Part shown: positions 7,590-16,434 of the stretch, one piece after another | Layout of the letters: every line of letters begins with the position of its first letter | How positions within the stretch are numbered: position 1 is the first letter of the stretch | Origin: Mesorhizobium ciceri biovar biserrulae WSM1271 | GTDB lineage: Bacteria > Pseudomonadota > Alphaproteobacteria > Rhizobiales > Rhizobiaceae | Reading direction: 5' to 3' | DNA length: 64,000 nt | Assembly: GCF_000185905.1 (NCBI RefSeq) | Contig: NC_014923.1 | Location: 4,115,501 to 4,179,500 of the forward strand | Made by a program: the position numbers and the translations under genes | The notes under the pieces: model-generated | What the model was told of the DNA's origin: nothing | The model's database searches: none | What the model saw: the letters and a program-made list of their open reading frames with translations, nothing else

Positions 7590-8417
7590 CTATTTGGCGG
7601 GACAAGGTTTTGTCTGGTCGAACAGCGACAGGTTGACCAGCTTGCCGGTCATCGAGAAGTCGCCATAGTCCATGACGAGATCGCGGGTGATGCCGTTCTC
7701 ATGCAGCTTGAAGCTGATACGGTATTCCGGAACCTCTTCGCCGGTCTTGTTGGTGTCGTCGAAATAGGCGATGTCGACCGGCCAGTATTTGTCGGTGGCG
7801 AGCTTTGCCAGTGCCGAAGCTTCCGGGTCGGCCTTGTCGGCATCGGTTTTCTTGCCGACAACGACGGTGGTGGTCATCACCTTGTTGGCGTCTTCGGAAC
7901 CGTCGAACAGGTTGGTTTCGTAAAAATTCTCGCCTTTTTCGGCCTTGCCGATCAATTCGACCAAATGCTGGGTCGGGAATTGGGTTGTCGCGAGCTCGAC
8001 GCTGTTCTTTTCAGGCTTGTCGATGTCGACCTTCAGGCCCTTGGTTTCTTTCGTGGCGATGCCCTTGACCTCCTTATCGAGATTCTGGTCGACGAAGGAC
8101 TTTGTCACGAACGAAAAGGTCTTGCCCTCGGCATCCTCGAAAGTGGTCGTCTGCTGGTCGGTCAACCTGGTGTTGTCGGCGGTGACGATCTGGGTGACGA
8201 AGCGGAATTTCACCGTATAGCCTTCACAGGCCGAGCCATTGAACTCATAGACCATGCGGCCGGATATGCCCGTGATGCCGGACTGATCGGAAGCCTTTTT
8301 CAGGGTAAGATCGTAAACGGCGCGGTGGGCTTGCAGCGCCGGCGCTGCGAAGACAGGGCCTATCGAGAATATCCCCGACAACAGGACGGCATGGAATGCG
8401 AGGCGCGTTGCGCGCAT
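7590..8417 (-). CDS. eipB: Periplasmic envelope integrity protein EipB (DUF1849)
   Basis: A 275-residue exported protein with an N-terminal signal peptide ending near VFAAP (residue 25). The core LQAHRAVYDLTL, GRMVYEFNG, CEGYTV and WPVDIAYFDD segments match DUF1849, whose Brucella member EipB is a beta-spiral periplasmic protein needed for envelope integrity. The two family cysteines are present, Cys64 and Cys272, known to form a disulfide joining the ends of the spiral. ATG at 8417. It is divergent from the RidA gene. Confidence 0.85.
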   Translation of the reverse strand: MRATRLAFHAVLLSGIFSIGPVFAAPALQAHRAVYDLTLKKASDQSGITGISGRMVYEFNGSACEGYTVKFRFVTQIVTADNTRLTDQQTTTFEDAEGKTFSFVTKSFVDQNLDKEVKGIATKETKGLKVDIDKPEKNSVELATTQFPTQHLVELIGKAEKGENFYETNLFDGSEDANKVMTTTVVVGKKTDADKADPEASALAKLATDKYWPVDIAYFDDTNKTGEEVPEYRISFKLHENGITRDLVMDYGDFSMTGKLVNLSLFDQTKPCPAK

Positions 8418-8555
8418 GAGGTACTCCGATCGTCGCGACTGATGGCAGGCCGCAGGGAAAGATGGTCCAGCTTAAAAAAAGTCGTGGCGGAAGCGAGGCA
8501 AAAATAGCAATTTCGGCCCGGCCGGCGCGGCGTCACCAAGCAATAGGGAAATACC

Positions 8556-9020
8556 ATGAGTGAAACAATCGAAAAGCGGCTAAGCGATCTGGGTGTGACG
8601 CTTCCCGTCGCCGCCGCGCCCGCCGCTAACTACGTGCCCTATTGCAGGACCGGCAATTTGCTGTTCACTGCCGGGCAATTGCCGCTCAAGGACGGCAAGC
8701 TGCAGGCGAGCGGGCTGTTGGGCCGCGATCTCGATACCGCAGGCGGCAAGGATGCGGCAAAATACTGCGCGATCAACATCCTGGCGCAGGCCAAGGCAGC
8801 ACTCGGCGATCTCGAGAAGATCAGCCGTCTGGTGAAGATCACCGTTTTCGTCGCCTCGACACCCGAGTTCGTCGAGCAGCATCTTGTTGCCAACGGCGCC
8901 TCCGATTTCCTGGTCGCCGCCCTTGGCGAGCGCGGCAAGCATGCACGCTCCGCCGTCGGCACGGCCTGCCTGCCGCTTAATGCCGCAGTGGAAATCGAAG
9001 CCATCTTCGAAGTCGCATGA
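8556..9020 (+). CDS. RidA/YjgF-family protein
   Basis: A 154-residue protein of the Rid superfamily. The family includes deaminases that hydrolyse reactive enamine/imine intermediates from PLP enzymes. The key arginine lies in GKHARSAVG (Arg131), with the C-terminal VEIEAIFEVA strand carrying the usual glutamate. At about 150 residues with the N-terminal RLSDLGVTLP it resembles the longer Rid groups that keep the Arg rather than archetypal RidA. AGGGAAATACC precedes ATG. It overlaps the next gene by four bases (ATGA), so the two are translationally coupled. Confidence 0.85.
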   Translation: MSETIEKRLSDLGVTLPVAAAPAANYVPYCRTGNLLFTAGQLPLKDGKLQASGLLGRDLDTAGGKDAAKYCAINILAQAKAALGDLEKISRLVKITVFVASTPEFVEQHLVANGASDFLVAALGERGKHARSAVGTACLPLNAAVEIEAIFEVA

Positions 9021-9763
9021 GCCAGGGTACAGATATGACCGACCTATCCTGGCTGACCGCCCGGCCCGTTGCCCACCGCGGCTTCCACGACATGAACAAG
9101 ACGCGCTGGGAAAACACGCTGTCGGCCTTCGCCGCAGCCGCCGAACGCGGCTACGCCATCGAATGCGACGTGCACCTGTCGTCCGACCGCGTTCCCGTCA
9201 TCATCCATGACGGCGATCTCAAGCGCCTGACCGGCCAGGATGGTTTCGTCTGGCAGCGTACCGCAGCTGAACTCGCGGCGCTCAGGGTCGGTGGCACGGC
9301 GGACCATGTGCCGACGCTGCAGGAAGCGCTCGACCTGGTCGATGGCCGCGTGCCACTGGTCGTCGAGCTGAAAGGCACGCCCGGCTATGACGAAGGCCTG
9401 GTGGCAAGCGTCGGCAAGATGCTCAAGCGCTACAAGGGCAAGGCGGCGATCATGTCGTTCGACCATTGGCTGGTCCGCGATTTTCCAAAGGACGCGCCGG
9501 GTATCCCAGGGGGTCTCACCGCCTACGGCAAGGACGTCGGATTGATCGAGGCGCATTTCGCCATGCTGGCGCATGAGATCGCCTTCACCTCCTACGCCGC
9601 CGGCGACCTGCCAAACCCATTTGTCAGCTTCGTGCGTGAAAGGCTGAAAATGCCTGTTATCACCTGGACGGTGCATGACCAGCCGGCGGTCGACCTGACC
9701 TTCAGATATGCCGACCAGATGACGTTCGAAGGGTTCGAACCCGATATGGTCAAAGTCGCCTGA
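9017..9763 (+). CDS. Glycerophosphodiester phosphodiesterase family protein
   Basis: A 248-residue TIM-barrel enzyme expected to hydrolyse glycerophosphodiesters to glycerol-3-phosphate and an alcohol. Visible active-site blocks are AHRGFHD (His20-Arg21-Gly22), ENT (32-34), IECDVHL (Glu49, Asp51) and VIIHDGDLKRLTG (His64-Asp65); VVELKG supplies another conserved Glu. The C-terminal ITWTVHD segment is typical of cytosolic UgpQ-like forms; there is no signal peptide. The ATG overlaps the RidA stop (ATGA); a second ATG six codons on is an alternative. The product could feed the GlpD pathway encoded about 42 kb away. Confidence 0.9.
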   Translation: MSQGTDMTDLSWLTARPVAHRGFHDMNKTRWENTLSAFAAAAERGYAIECDVHLSSDRVPVIIHDGDLKRLTGQDGFVWQRTAAELAALRVGGTADHVPTLQEALDLVDGRVPLVVELKGTPGYDEGLVASVGKMLKRYKGKAAIMSFDHWLVRDFPKDAPGIPGGLTAYGKDVGLIEAHFAMLAHEIAFTSYAAGDLPNPFVSFVRERLKMPVITWTVHDQPAVDLTFRYADQMTFEGFEPDMVKVA

Positions 9764-9813
9764 GTGTCTGAAACGTGACTTGCACCAGGCCGGACGGAGC
9801 TTAAATAAGCCTC

Positions 9814-11028
9814 ATGGATCAGGGCGACGAGGGTGACGGACAAACGGCCAATGCGGACTATTCGATCCGCGTCGCCGCCGGCATCGGCGCCTTCACCTGC
9901 GATGAATGGAATGGCTTTGCGGGAACTGCGCGCGGCGATTTAGAAACCAGCTACAATCCTTTGGTTTCATTCGCTTTCCTGAGCGCCCTTGAGGATTCCG
10001 GATGCGCCGTGCGCCGCACTGGTTGGCAGGGCCACCATCTCAGGCTGGAGGATGGGCGGGGCAGATTGCTGGGCGCGGTGCCCTGTTATCTCAAATCGCA
10101 CAGCCAGGGCGAATATGTGTTCGACCATGGCTGGTCGGATGCGTTCGAACGCGCCGGTGGCCGCTACTATCCCAAACTGCAAAGTGCCGTGCCGTTCTCC
10201 CCGGTCACCGGCCCTCGCCTGCTGGTCACCAGGGGCGAGGACAGTGCCAAGGTGAAGGCCGGTCTCGCGGCGGGCCTGAAGGCGGTGACGCAAAAGCTCG
10301 GTGTCTCTTCCGCACATGTCACCTTCGCGCAAGAGAGCGATGTGGAGGTGCTGGAAGCAGCCGGTTTCCTGCACCGCACCGACCAGCAATTCCATTTCTT
10401 CAACGAAGGCTTTTCAACCTATGACGACTTCCTCGCCACCCTTGCCTCGCGCAAGCGAAAGGCGATGAAAAAGGAAAGGCGCGAAGCGCTTGCCCCAGGC
10501 ATTTCAATCGACCGGCTGACCGGCAAGGACCTCACGGAGAAAGCCTGGGACGATTTCTTCGCCTTCTACATGGACACCGGCAGTCGCAAATGGGGCCGGC
10601 CCTATCTCAATCGTCAATTCTTCTCGATGATCGGCGAGCGCATGGCCGACGACATCCTGCTGGTGATGGCCAGGCGCAACGGGCGCTATATCGCCGGCGC
10701 GATCAATTTCATCGGCTCGGATGCACTCTATGGCCGCAACTGGGGCTGCATCGAGGACCATCCCTTCCTGCATTTCGAGGTCTGCTATCATCAGGCGATC
10801 GACTTCGCCATCGAGCGCAAGCTCAAGGTGGTCGAGGCGGGAGCGCAGGGCGAGCACAAGCTGGCGCGCGGCTACCGGCCGGTGACCATGCATTCCGCGC
10901 ACTACATTGCGCACCCAGGCCTGCGCAACGCCGTCGCCGACTATCTTCGGCGCGAACGGCAGGAGGTGGAGCGGATGAGCGAATATCTGGAAGAGCATAC
11001 CCCGTTCCGCAAGGATCTCGAGGAGTAG
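9814..11028 (+). CDS. FemAB-like peptidoglycan-associated acyltransferase (PF04339-type)
   Basis: A 404-residue GNAT-fold protein. The segments GAVPCYLKSHSQGEYVFDHGW, RKRKAMKKERRE, FYMDTGSRKWGRPYL and GYRPVTMHSAHYI are typical of the PF04339 group, annotated as peptidoglycan biosynthesis/recognition or FemAB-like. Substrate is unproved. It probably belongs to the RidA-GDPD-HIT run: 50 bases from GDPD and 87 from the HIT gene, all on the plus strand. Confidence 0.75.
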   Translation: MDQGDEGDGQTANADYSIRVAAGIGAFTCDEWNGFAGTARGDLETSYNPLVSFAFLSALEDSGCAVRRTGWQGHHLRLEDGRGRLLGAVPCYLKSHSQGEYVFDHGWSDAFERAGGRYYPKLQSAVPFSPVTGPRLLVTRGEDSAKVKAGLAAGLKAVTQKLGVSSAHVTFAQESDVEVLEAAGFLHRTDQQFHFFNEGFSTYDDFLATLASRKRKAMKKERREALAPGISIDRLTGKDLTEKAWDDFFAFYMDTGSRKWGRPYLNRQFFSMIGERMADDILLVMARRNGRYIAGAINFIGSDALYGRNWGCIEDHPFLHFEVCYHQAIDFAIERKLKVVEAGAQGEHKLARGYRPVTMHSAHYIAHPGLRNAVADYLRRERQEVERMSEYLEEHTPFRKDLEE

Positions 11029-11115
11029 CCCCGGTTGGCCGGCTGGGGGGGCGACGATTATCTTGCCGAATTTCGACGCCTTCGCTACACGAAGGCACAA
11101 TCCGGAGCGTTCGCC

Positions 11116-11547
11116 ATGACCGAGGCCGCCTACGATACCGACAACATTTTCGCCAAGATCCTGCGCGGCGAAATTCCCTCGCACCGTGTCTACGAGGATG
11201 ACGCGGTCATCGCCTTCATGGATGTGATGCCGCAGGGGCCCGGCCATACGCTGGTGGTGCCGAAAGCGCCGTCGCGCAACCTTCTCGATGCCGATCCGTC
11301 AATTTTCGGCCATCTCTTGAGCGCCGTTCAGAAAGTGGCGCTGGCGGTGAAAAAGGCCTTCGGCGCCGATGGCGTCACCGTCATGCAGTTCAATGAGCCG
11401 GCCTCGGGGCAGACCGTCTATCATCTGCATGTGCATGTCATTCCGCGCTTCGACGGCATCCCGCTGAAGCCGCACACGGGCGAGATGGAGAAGCCGGAGA
11501 TTCTGGTCGGGAACGCCGAAAAGATACGGACTGCACTCAAAAATTGA
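11116..11547 (+). CDS. HIT family nucleotide hydrolase/transferase
   Basis: A 143-residue histidine-triad protein. The catalytic motif HLHVHVIP carries His103, His105 and His107, and the N-terminal NIFAKILRGEIPSH block is the standard HINT/HIT start. Relatives hydrolyse nucleoside phosphoramidates or dinucleoside polyphosphates. The ATG at 11116 has GGAG ten bases upstream; the frame runs open back to 11035, but that stretch does not resemble the family. It ends the plus-strand run that starts at the RidA gene. Confidence 0.9.
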   Translation: MTEAAYDTDNIFAKILRGEIPSHRVYEDDAVIAFMDVMPQGPGHTLVVPKAPSRNLLDADPSIFGHLLSAVQKVALAVKKAFGADGVTVMQFNEPASGQTVYHLHVHVIPRFDGIPLKPHTGEMEKPEILVGNAEKIRTALKN

Positions 11548-11554
11548 GAGCGGG

Positions 11555-11580
11555 AGGTCCGCCAATGATGTGGTGGACCT
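11555..11580 (+). terminator. Hairpin after HIT gene
   Basis: AGGTCCGCCA and TGGTGGACCT form a 10-bp stem with one G-U pair and an ATGATG loop, eight bases after the HIT stop codon. There is no U-run after it, so it may stabilise the mRNA end or act with Rho. Confidence 0.35.
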
Positions 11581-11672
11581 GGTCGAGAATATCGGACTAA
11601 CAAGCGCCGTTCAGTCCAGAAGCCGATTCTAATGCCCGGCCGTGCCCAGTGCCGACTCAACCGTTTGCAACT

Positions 11673-11688
11673 CTAATCGTCTGATTAG
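11673..11688. promoter_or_regulatory. Inverted repeat upstream of PAP2 gene
   Basis: CTAATC GTCT GATTAG is a 6-bp inverted repeat with a 4-base spacer about 60 bases before the PAP2-family gene, in the 200-base non-coding gap after the HIT gene. It could be an operator; nothing else in the gap is recognisable. Confidence 0.25.
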
Positions 11689-11749
11689 GAAATATCGAAC
11701 CATCTCACGGTAAAATGCTAACGCGTGGCGAGCTGTGGGGCTTCAAACC

Positions 11750-12886
11750 ATGGAACATTCGGTTGCGGCATCGGCCCCACTGGCGGGGGCAATTGTCGAG
11801 CGTGCTTTTCTTGGCATCTTGGCGGATGCCTTTTGGCGACACCGGCTGCTGCACGCTATGGCTGCCGCTGCGCTGCTTCTGGCAAGCGCAGTCGGGTGGC
11901 ACACTGGAAACATGCCGGATTTCGGCGTTCTGGAGGAATACGCTGAGTATCTTTTCATCGCCTTCTGGATTTGCGGCTCAGCCTTTGCACTTGGGACGCT
12001 TCTCCATCTTGCGCTGGTCCAGCGGGATACCGAACCGCTGCACACCTTCCTCAAGTCACTGGGTAGATTCTTTGGCGACGCCGAACGCATTGCCAACAGC
12101 CTGAATGGCCTGGGTGCGGGTCTTGCCTTCATATCCGCGATCGGTGTGTTGAAGGGAGCCATTGCAATCCTCTCTCCGTTTGCATGGGACAAGGCATTGG
12201 CTCAGGCCGACCGCATCCTGCATTTCGGTCGAGCCCCGCACGAATGGTTGTGGTTTATCGTCCAGTCGCCGCTTGCATTGAAGATCATCAACATCGCTTA
12301 CAATTTCTGGTTCGTCGTGCTCATTACCGCGGTTTTCACCGTGTGCATCGCACGCAAGGATACGAAGCTGCGTCACCAGTTCCTGATGAGCTTCATGACG
12401 GTGTGGACGCTGGGTGGCTTCTTCCTCGCGATGGGCCTGTCGTCGGCTGGCCCTTGCTTTTACGAGCGATTGGGGTTCGGCAACGACTTTCACGCCCTCA
12501 TGCAAGCACTCGCCACCGCCGATCGCATCTATCCAATCTGGGCGCTCAACACGCAGGATATGCTGTGGGGTGGCTACACCGGCGCAACTACCGGCAGCGT
12601 CGGTATATCCGCCTTCCCATCCCTGCACGTTGCGATGGCGATGCTGTTCGCTCTCTATGCAACGCGGCGGTCTCGGCTGGCCGGTGTTGTGATGTGGTTA
12701 TTCGCGGGCGTCATTATGGTCGGATCCGTCGTGCTTGGCTGGCACTATGCCGTGGATGGCTATGCGGGCGCATCCCTGATGGTCGCGATCTGGAAGGCGT
12801 GCGGATATTTGCTGACCCGTTTCGAGTCGGACAGCGCGGCCGCTGAGAGCTCCACCATGCAATCGCCGGCCCTTTGCGGGATGTAA
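11750..12886 (+). CDS. PAP2-family integral membrane phosphatase/phosphotransferase
   Basis: A 378-residue polytopic membrane protein with at least six hydrophobic segments. Its phosphatase blocks are ISAFPSLHVAMA and LGWHYAVDGYAG near the C-terminus, the SxxxH and HxxxD parts of the PAP2/Aur1-like signature. This arrangement resembles the inositolphosphorylceramide-synthase-like (PAP2_3) branch more than short phosphatidate phosphatases. Likely substrates are lipid phosphates at the inner membrane. ATG at 11750 (MEHSVAASAP) is chosen; an in-frame GTG at 11735 is possible. It stands alone, with a decayed gene convergent downstream. Confidence 0.75.
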   Translation: MEHSVAASAPLAGAIVERAFLGILADAFWRHRLLHAMAAAALLLASAVGWHTGNMPDFGVLEEYAEYLFIAFWICGSAFALGTLLHLALVQRDTEPLHTFLKSLGRFFGDAERIANSLNGLGAGLAFISAIGVLKGAIAILSPFAWDKALAQADRILHFGRAPHEWLWFIVQSPLALKIINIAYNFWFVVLITAVFTVCIARKDTKLRHQFLMSFMTVWTLGGFFLAMGLSSAGPCFYERLGFGNDFHALMQALATADRIYPIWALNTQDMLWGGYTGATTGSVGISAFPSLHVAMAMLFALYATRRSRLAGVVMWLFAGVIMVGSVVLGWHYAVDGYAGASLMVAIWKACGYLLTRFESDSAAAESSTMQSPALCGM

Positions 12887-12927
12887 ATTCGCCGATCTGG
12901 ACGAACTCGCCTGCGGCGGCATGCCGG

Positions 12928-13262
12928 TCAAAACGCCTCAAGGGCGGCGCTGGATGGGTTGGACAATTTCCGAAACGCTGTTGGATACGATCCTTGCCGA
13001 AGCTGCTCTGCGAGCGTGTCCGCGCATTGCCCAGGGCTCAGGAGCGACGTGTCGACTTCCAGATCGTACACGCCGGGCCGGTGCACCTCTTCCTGCCACA
13101 GGCGCGCCACCGGGCCGCAATCCCATCCCGGGTCGATAGCGCGGCGGCATGGCCTGCTCGCAAACGTCGACACCGAGATTGATCCAGACGCTATCGAAGC
13201 ACTCCTGAACAGCCTTGGCGATGCTTGTTTTCCGATCGCGGCGCACCGTTCAGGATGATGAT
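12928..13262 (-). pseudogene. Decayed chloramphenicol-phosphotransferase-like gene
   Basis: Three pieces of one P-loop kinase family are readable in different frames on the minus strand. First IIILNGAPRS (about 13262-13233), the start of a Walker A motif. Then, after a shift of about two bases, KTSIAKAVQECFDSVWINLGV continuing to RYRPGMGLRPGG (to about 13103). Then, in a third frame, VARLWQEEVHRPG, YDLEVDTSLLSP and a terminal PTAFRKL (to 12928). In the chloramphenicol 3-O-phosphotransferase family these blocks occur in this order, but I recall about 100 residues between the second and third, so an internal deletion is inferred. This accounts for most of the 447-base gap between the PAP2 gene and clpA. 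Confidence 0.75.
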
Positions 13263-13295
13263 CTGGCCGATTATGCCTACCCTCGCTCCAATAAA

Positions 13296-13317
13296 AAAGC
13301 CCCGTCTCCGGGGCTTT
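13296..13317. terminator. Bidirectional Rho-independent terminator after clpA
   Basis: AAAGCCCCG TCTC CGGGGCTTT is a 9-bp stem with a 4-base loop, flanked by six A residues on the left and TTTCTT on the right, so it has a U-run in both directions. It lies 17 bases past the clpA stop. Confidence 0.85.
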
Positions 13318-13333
13318 CTTGACTTTCGTAAGC

Positions 13334-15802
13334 TCAGTTCTTTCGGGGCAGTTGTGGCACCAGGCTGCGCTTGCCGCCGTCCTTGCCCTTGGCTTCGGGC
13401 TTCTGCGCCACCAGCTTCTTGGCCGCCGGCTTTTTCACCACGGCCTTTCTGGACTTCGGCGTTTCTTCCGGCTCTTCCTTCTTCGGCTTCACCGGCGCCT
13501 CGTCGGCCAGCGATTCGAGCTTCAGGCCGGTCTCGCCGGTTTCCTTCTTCTCGACGGTGACGCGCACCGTGCCGCCCTTCTTGAGCTTGCCGAACAGCAC
13601 CTCGTCGGCCAATGGCTTCTTGATGTGCTCCTGGATCACACGACCGAGCGGCCGCGCGCCCATGCGCTCATCATAGCCCTTGTCGGCGAGCCAGGCGATC
13701 GCGTCCGCCGACAGGTCGAAGGTGACGCCACGCTCGGAAAGCTGGGCCTCGAGCTGCATGACGAACTTCTGCACCACCTGATGGATGACCGGCACCGGCA
13801 GCGAGCCGAACGGGATGATCGCATCGAGACGGTTGCGGAACTCCGGCGTGAACAGCCGGTTGATCGCCTCGACATCGTCGCCTTCGCGCTTGGTCGAGCC
13901 GAAGCCGATCGCCGCACGCTGCGCATCCGACGCGCCCGCATTGGTGGTCATGATCAGGATCACATTGCGGAAGTCGATCTGCTTGCCGTTGTGGTCGGTC
14001 AGCTTGCCATGGTCCATAACCTGCAACAGGATGTTGAACAGGTCCGGATGCGCCTTCTCGACCTCGTCCAGCAACAGCACGCAATGCGGATGCTGGTCGA
14101 CGCCGTCCGTCAGAAGACCGCCCTGGTCGAAGCCGACATAGCCGGGAGGAGCACCGATCAGCCGCGACACGGTGTGGCGCTCCATATATTCCGACATGTC
14201 GAAGCGGATCAGCTCCACGCCGAGCGACGCGGCCAACTGCTTGGCCACTTCGGTCTTGCCGACGCCGGTCGGGCCGGAGAACAGGTAGGAGCCGATCGGC
14301 TTCTCCGGTTCGCGCAGGCCGGCACGCGCCAGCTTGATCGCCGAGGTCAGTGCGGTGATCGCAGTGTCCTGGCCATAGACGACTCGCTTCAGCTCGATAT
14401 CGAGGCCCTGCAGCACCTTCTCGTCGTCGGCCGAAACCGTCTTCGGCGGGATGCGGGCCATGGTGGCGATCGTCGCCTCGATCTCCTTGATGCCGATAGT
14501 CTTCTTGCGCTTGGCTTCCGGCACCAGCATCTGCGAGGCGCCGGTCTCGTCGATCACGTCGATCGCCTTGTCCGGCAGCTTGCGGTCGTTGATGTAGCGT
14601 GCCGACAGTTCCACCGAGGCCTTGATCGCCTCGTTGGTGAACTTCACCTTGTGGAACTCCTCATAATAGGGCTTGAGGCCCTTCATGATCTCGATCGCGT
14701 CCTCGATGGTCGGCTCGTTGACGTCGATCTTCTGGAAGCGCCGCACCAAGGCACGGTCCTTCTCGAAGAACTGGCGGAATTCCTTGTAGGTGGTCGAGCC
14801 GATGCAGCGGATCGCACCCGACGACAGCGCCGGCTTCAACAGGTTGGACGCATCCATGGCGCCGCCTGAAGTCGCCCCTGCCCCGATCACCGTGTGAATC
14901 TCGTCGATGAACAGCACGGCGCCAGGATAATCCTCGAGCTCCTTGACGACCTGCTTCAGCCGTTCCTCGAAATCACCGCGATAGCGCGTGCCGGCGAGCA
15001 GCGTGCCCATGTCGAGCGCGAAGATGGTGGCATTGTGCAGCACTTCGGGAACGTCGCCCTCGACGATGCGCTTGGCCAGGCCCTCGGCGATCGCCGTCTT
15101 GCCGACGCCGGGGTCACCGACGTAGAGCGGGTTGTTCTTGGAGCGGCGGCACAGCACCTGGATGGTGCGGTTGATCTCGGACTCGCGGCCGATCAGCGGG
15201 TCGATCTTGCCGGCCTTGGCCTTGTTGTTGAGATTGACGCAATAGGCCGTCAGCGCGTCCTGCTGCTGCTTCTTCTTGCCGCCTTCCTCTTGCGGCTCGG
15301 CGCCGTTCTGGCCGCCCTGCTCGTCATCGGCGCCGCGCGGCGAGCGTGTCTCCGACGCGCCCGGACGCTTGGCAATGCCGTGCGAGATGTAGTTGACCGC
15401 ATCGTAGCGGGTCATCTGCTGTTCCTGCAGGAAATAGGCGGCATGGCTCTCGCGCTCGGCGAAGATAGCGACGAGCACGTTGGCGCCCGACACTTCCTCG
15501 CGGCCAGAAGACTGCACATGGATCACCGCGCGCTGGATGACGCGCTGGAAACCGGCCGTCGGCTTGGAGTCCTCGTCGTAGCCGGTGACGAGGTTGTCCA
15601 GCTCGGTGTCGATATAGGTGAGAACCGTATGCTTGAGCTCATCGAGATCGACATTGCAGGCGCGCATGACGGCGGCCGCCTCGGTGTCGTCGATGAGCGC
15701 GAGCAGCAGATGTTCTAGGGTTGCATATTCATGGTGCCGCTCATTGGCGAGCGTCAGCGCCTGGTGAAGCGCCTTTTCCAGGCCTTGGGAGAAAGCCGGC
15801 AT
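13334..15802 (-). CDS. clpA: ATP-dependent Clp protease ATP-binding subunit ClpA
   Basis: An 822-residue AAA+ unfoldase that feeds substrates to ClpP. It has the Clp N-terminal repeat domain (about 1-145), a first AAA module with GDPGVGKT (229-236) and VLFIDE (296-301), and a second with GPTGVGKT (510-517) and VLLLDEVEKAH. The AIGFG segment in the second module is the ClpP-docking IGL-type loop. Residues from about 765 on form a Lys/Pro/Ala-rich basic tail (KPKKEEPEETPKSRK and further), making the protein about 60 residues longer than E. coli ClpA. It lies six bases after clpS, in the same direction, and ends at a strong terminator. Confidence 0.97.
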   Translation of the reverse strand: MPAFSQGLEKALHQALTLANERHHEYATLEHLLLALIDDTEAAAVMRACNVDLDELKHTVLTYIDTELDNLVTGYDEDSKPTAGFQRVIQRAVIHVQSSGREEVSGANVLVAIFAERESHAAYFLQEQQMTRYDAVNYISHGIAKRPGASETRSPRGADDEQGGQNGAEPQEEGGKKKQQQDALTAYCVNLNNKAKAGKIDPLIGRESEINRTIQVLCRRSKNNPLYVGDPGVGKTAIAEGLAKRIVEGDVPEVLHNATIFALDMGTLLAGTRYRGDFEERLKQVVKELEDYPGAVLFIDEIHTVIGAGATSGGAMDASNLLKPALSSGAIRCIGSTTYKEFRQFFEKDRALVRRFQKIDVNEPTIEDAIEIMKGLKPYYEEFHKVKFTNEAIKASVELSARYINDRKLPDKAIDVIDETGASQMLVPEAKRKKTIGIKEIEATIATMARIPPKTVSADDEKVLQGLDIELKRVVYGQDTAITALTSAIKLARAGLREPEKPIGSYLFSGPTGVGKTEVAKQLAASLGVELIRFDMSEYMERHTVSRLIGAPPGYVGFDQGGLLTDGVDQHPHCVLLLDEVEKAHPDLFNILLQVMDHGKLTDHNGKQIDFRNVILIMTTNAGASDAQRAAIGFGSTKREGDDVEAINRLFTPEFRNRLDAIIPFGSLPVPVIHQVVQKFVMQLEAQLSERGVTFDLSADAIAWLADKGYDERMGARPLGRVIQEHIKKPLADEVLFGKLKKGGTVRVTVEKKETGETGLKLESLADEAPVKPKKEEPEETPKSRKAVVKKPAAKKLVAQKPEAKGKDGGKRSLVPQLPRKN

Positions 15803-15808
15803 GTTACC

Positions 15809-16138
15809 TCACTTCTTCTCCATCACGCATTGCAGCGGATGCTGATTCTGTCGGGCGAAATCCATGACCTGGGACACTTTGGTCTCGGCCACCTCGAATG
15901 TATAGACCCCGCACTCGCCCACTCCATGATTGTGAACATGAAGCATGATGCGTGTGGCGGCTTCGCGATCCTTCTGGAAAAAACGCTCCAGCACGTGAAC
16001 CACGAACTCCATCGGAGTGTAGTCGTCGTTGAGGATGAGGACCCGATAAAGGCTGGGCTTCTTGGTCTTGGTTTTGGTGCGCGTGATGACGGCCGTCCCA
16101 CGGCCGGCCCCATTGCCGTTACCGTCGCCGTCTTGCAT
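15809..16138 (-). CDS. clpS: ClpA adaptor protein ClpS
   Basis: A 109-residue adaptor that delivers N-degron substrates to ClpA. The core LYRVLILNDDYTPMEFVVHVLERFF, MLHVHNHGVGECGVY and QNQHPLQCVMEK segments are the ClpS signature, including the Asn-Asp pair and His that form the N-degron pocket. The N-terminal 25 residues are Gly/Asn/Lys-rich and presumably flexible. ATG at 16138 is preferred; the frame is open upstream to an ATG at 16204, and neither has a strong ribosome binding site. It is six bases upstream of clpA, as usual. Confidence 0.93.
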   Translation of the reverse strand: MQDGDGNGNGAGRGTAVITRTKTKTKKPSLYRVLILNDDYTPMEFVVHVLERFFQKDREAATRIMLHVHNHGVGECGVYTFEVAETKVSQVMDFARQNQHPLQCVMEKK

Positions 16139-16339
16139 TCGCACCACGCGTCTCGTGGCAGTCAAACCGATCGTCACGTATTCCTGCCTCTTTCGATTCC
16201 CCATGCGAGTTCGACATGTAGGTGTTCGATGTACGATTTTAAGCCCTTCTGGTTAGCTGACAATATGGCTAGGTCACCAAACTTGGACGATTTTCGCAAT
16301 CGTGAAGGGGCGCGAGGCTCTGGAACGGAAATTGACACG

Positions 16340-16375
16340 AAAAAGCCCGGCCACGTTTCCACGGCCGGGCTTTTT
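16340..16375. terminator. Rho-independent terminator after phasin gene
   Basis: AAAAAGCCCGGCC and GGCCGGGCTTTTT form a 13-bp stem, flanked by A and T runs on both sides. It lies 60 bases past the phasin stop and is symmetrical, so it would work in both directions. Confidence 0.85.
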
Positions 16376-16434
16376 CTCGGGTCAAAAGGCTGAATCTGGG
16401 TCACGTCAGGCGAAATCAGTTCGCCCGGCCGAAA

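Noticed and set aside
13319..14869. Long plus-strand open frame (516 codons) opposite clpA
   Set aside because: It mirrors the clpA coding strand, is rich in Arg, Asp, His and Leu as antisense frames of GC-rich genes are, and has no recognisable domain.
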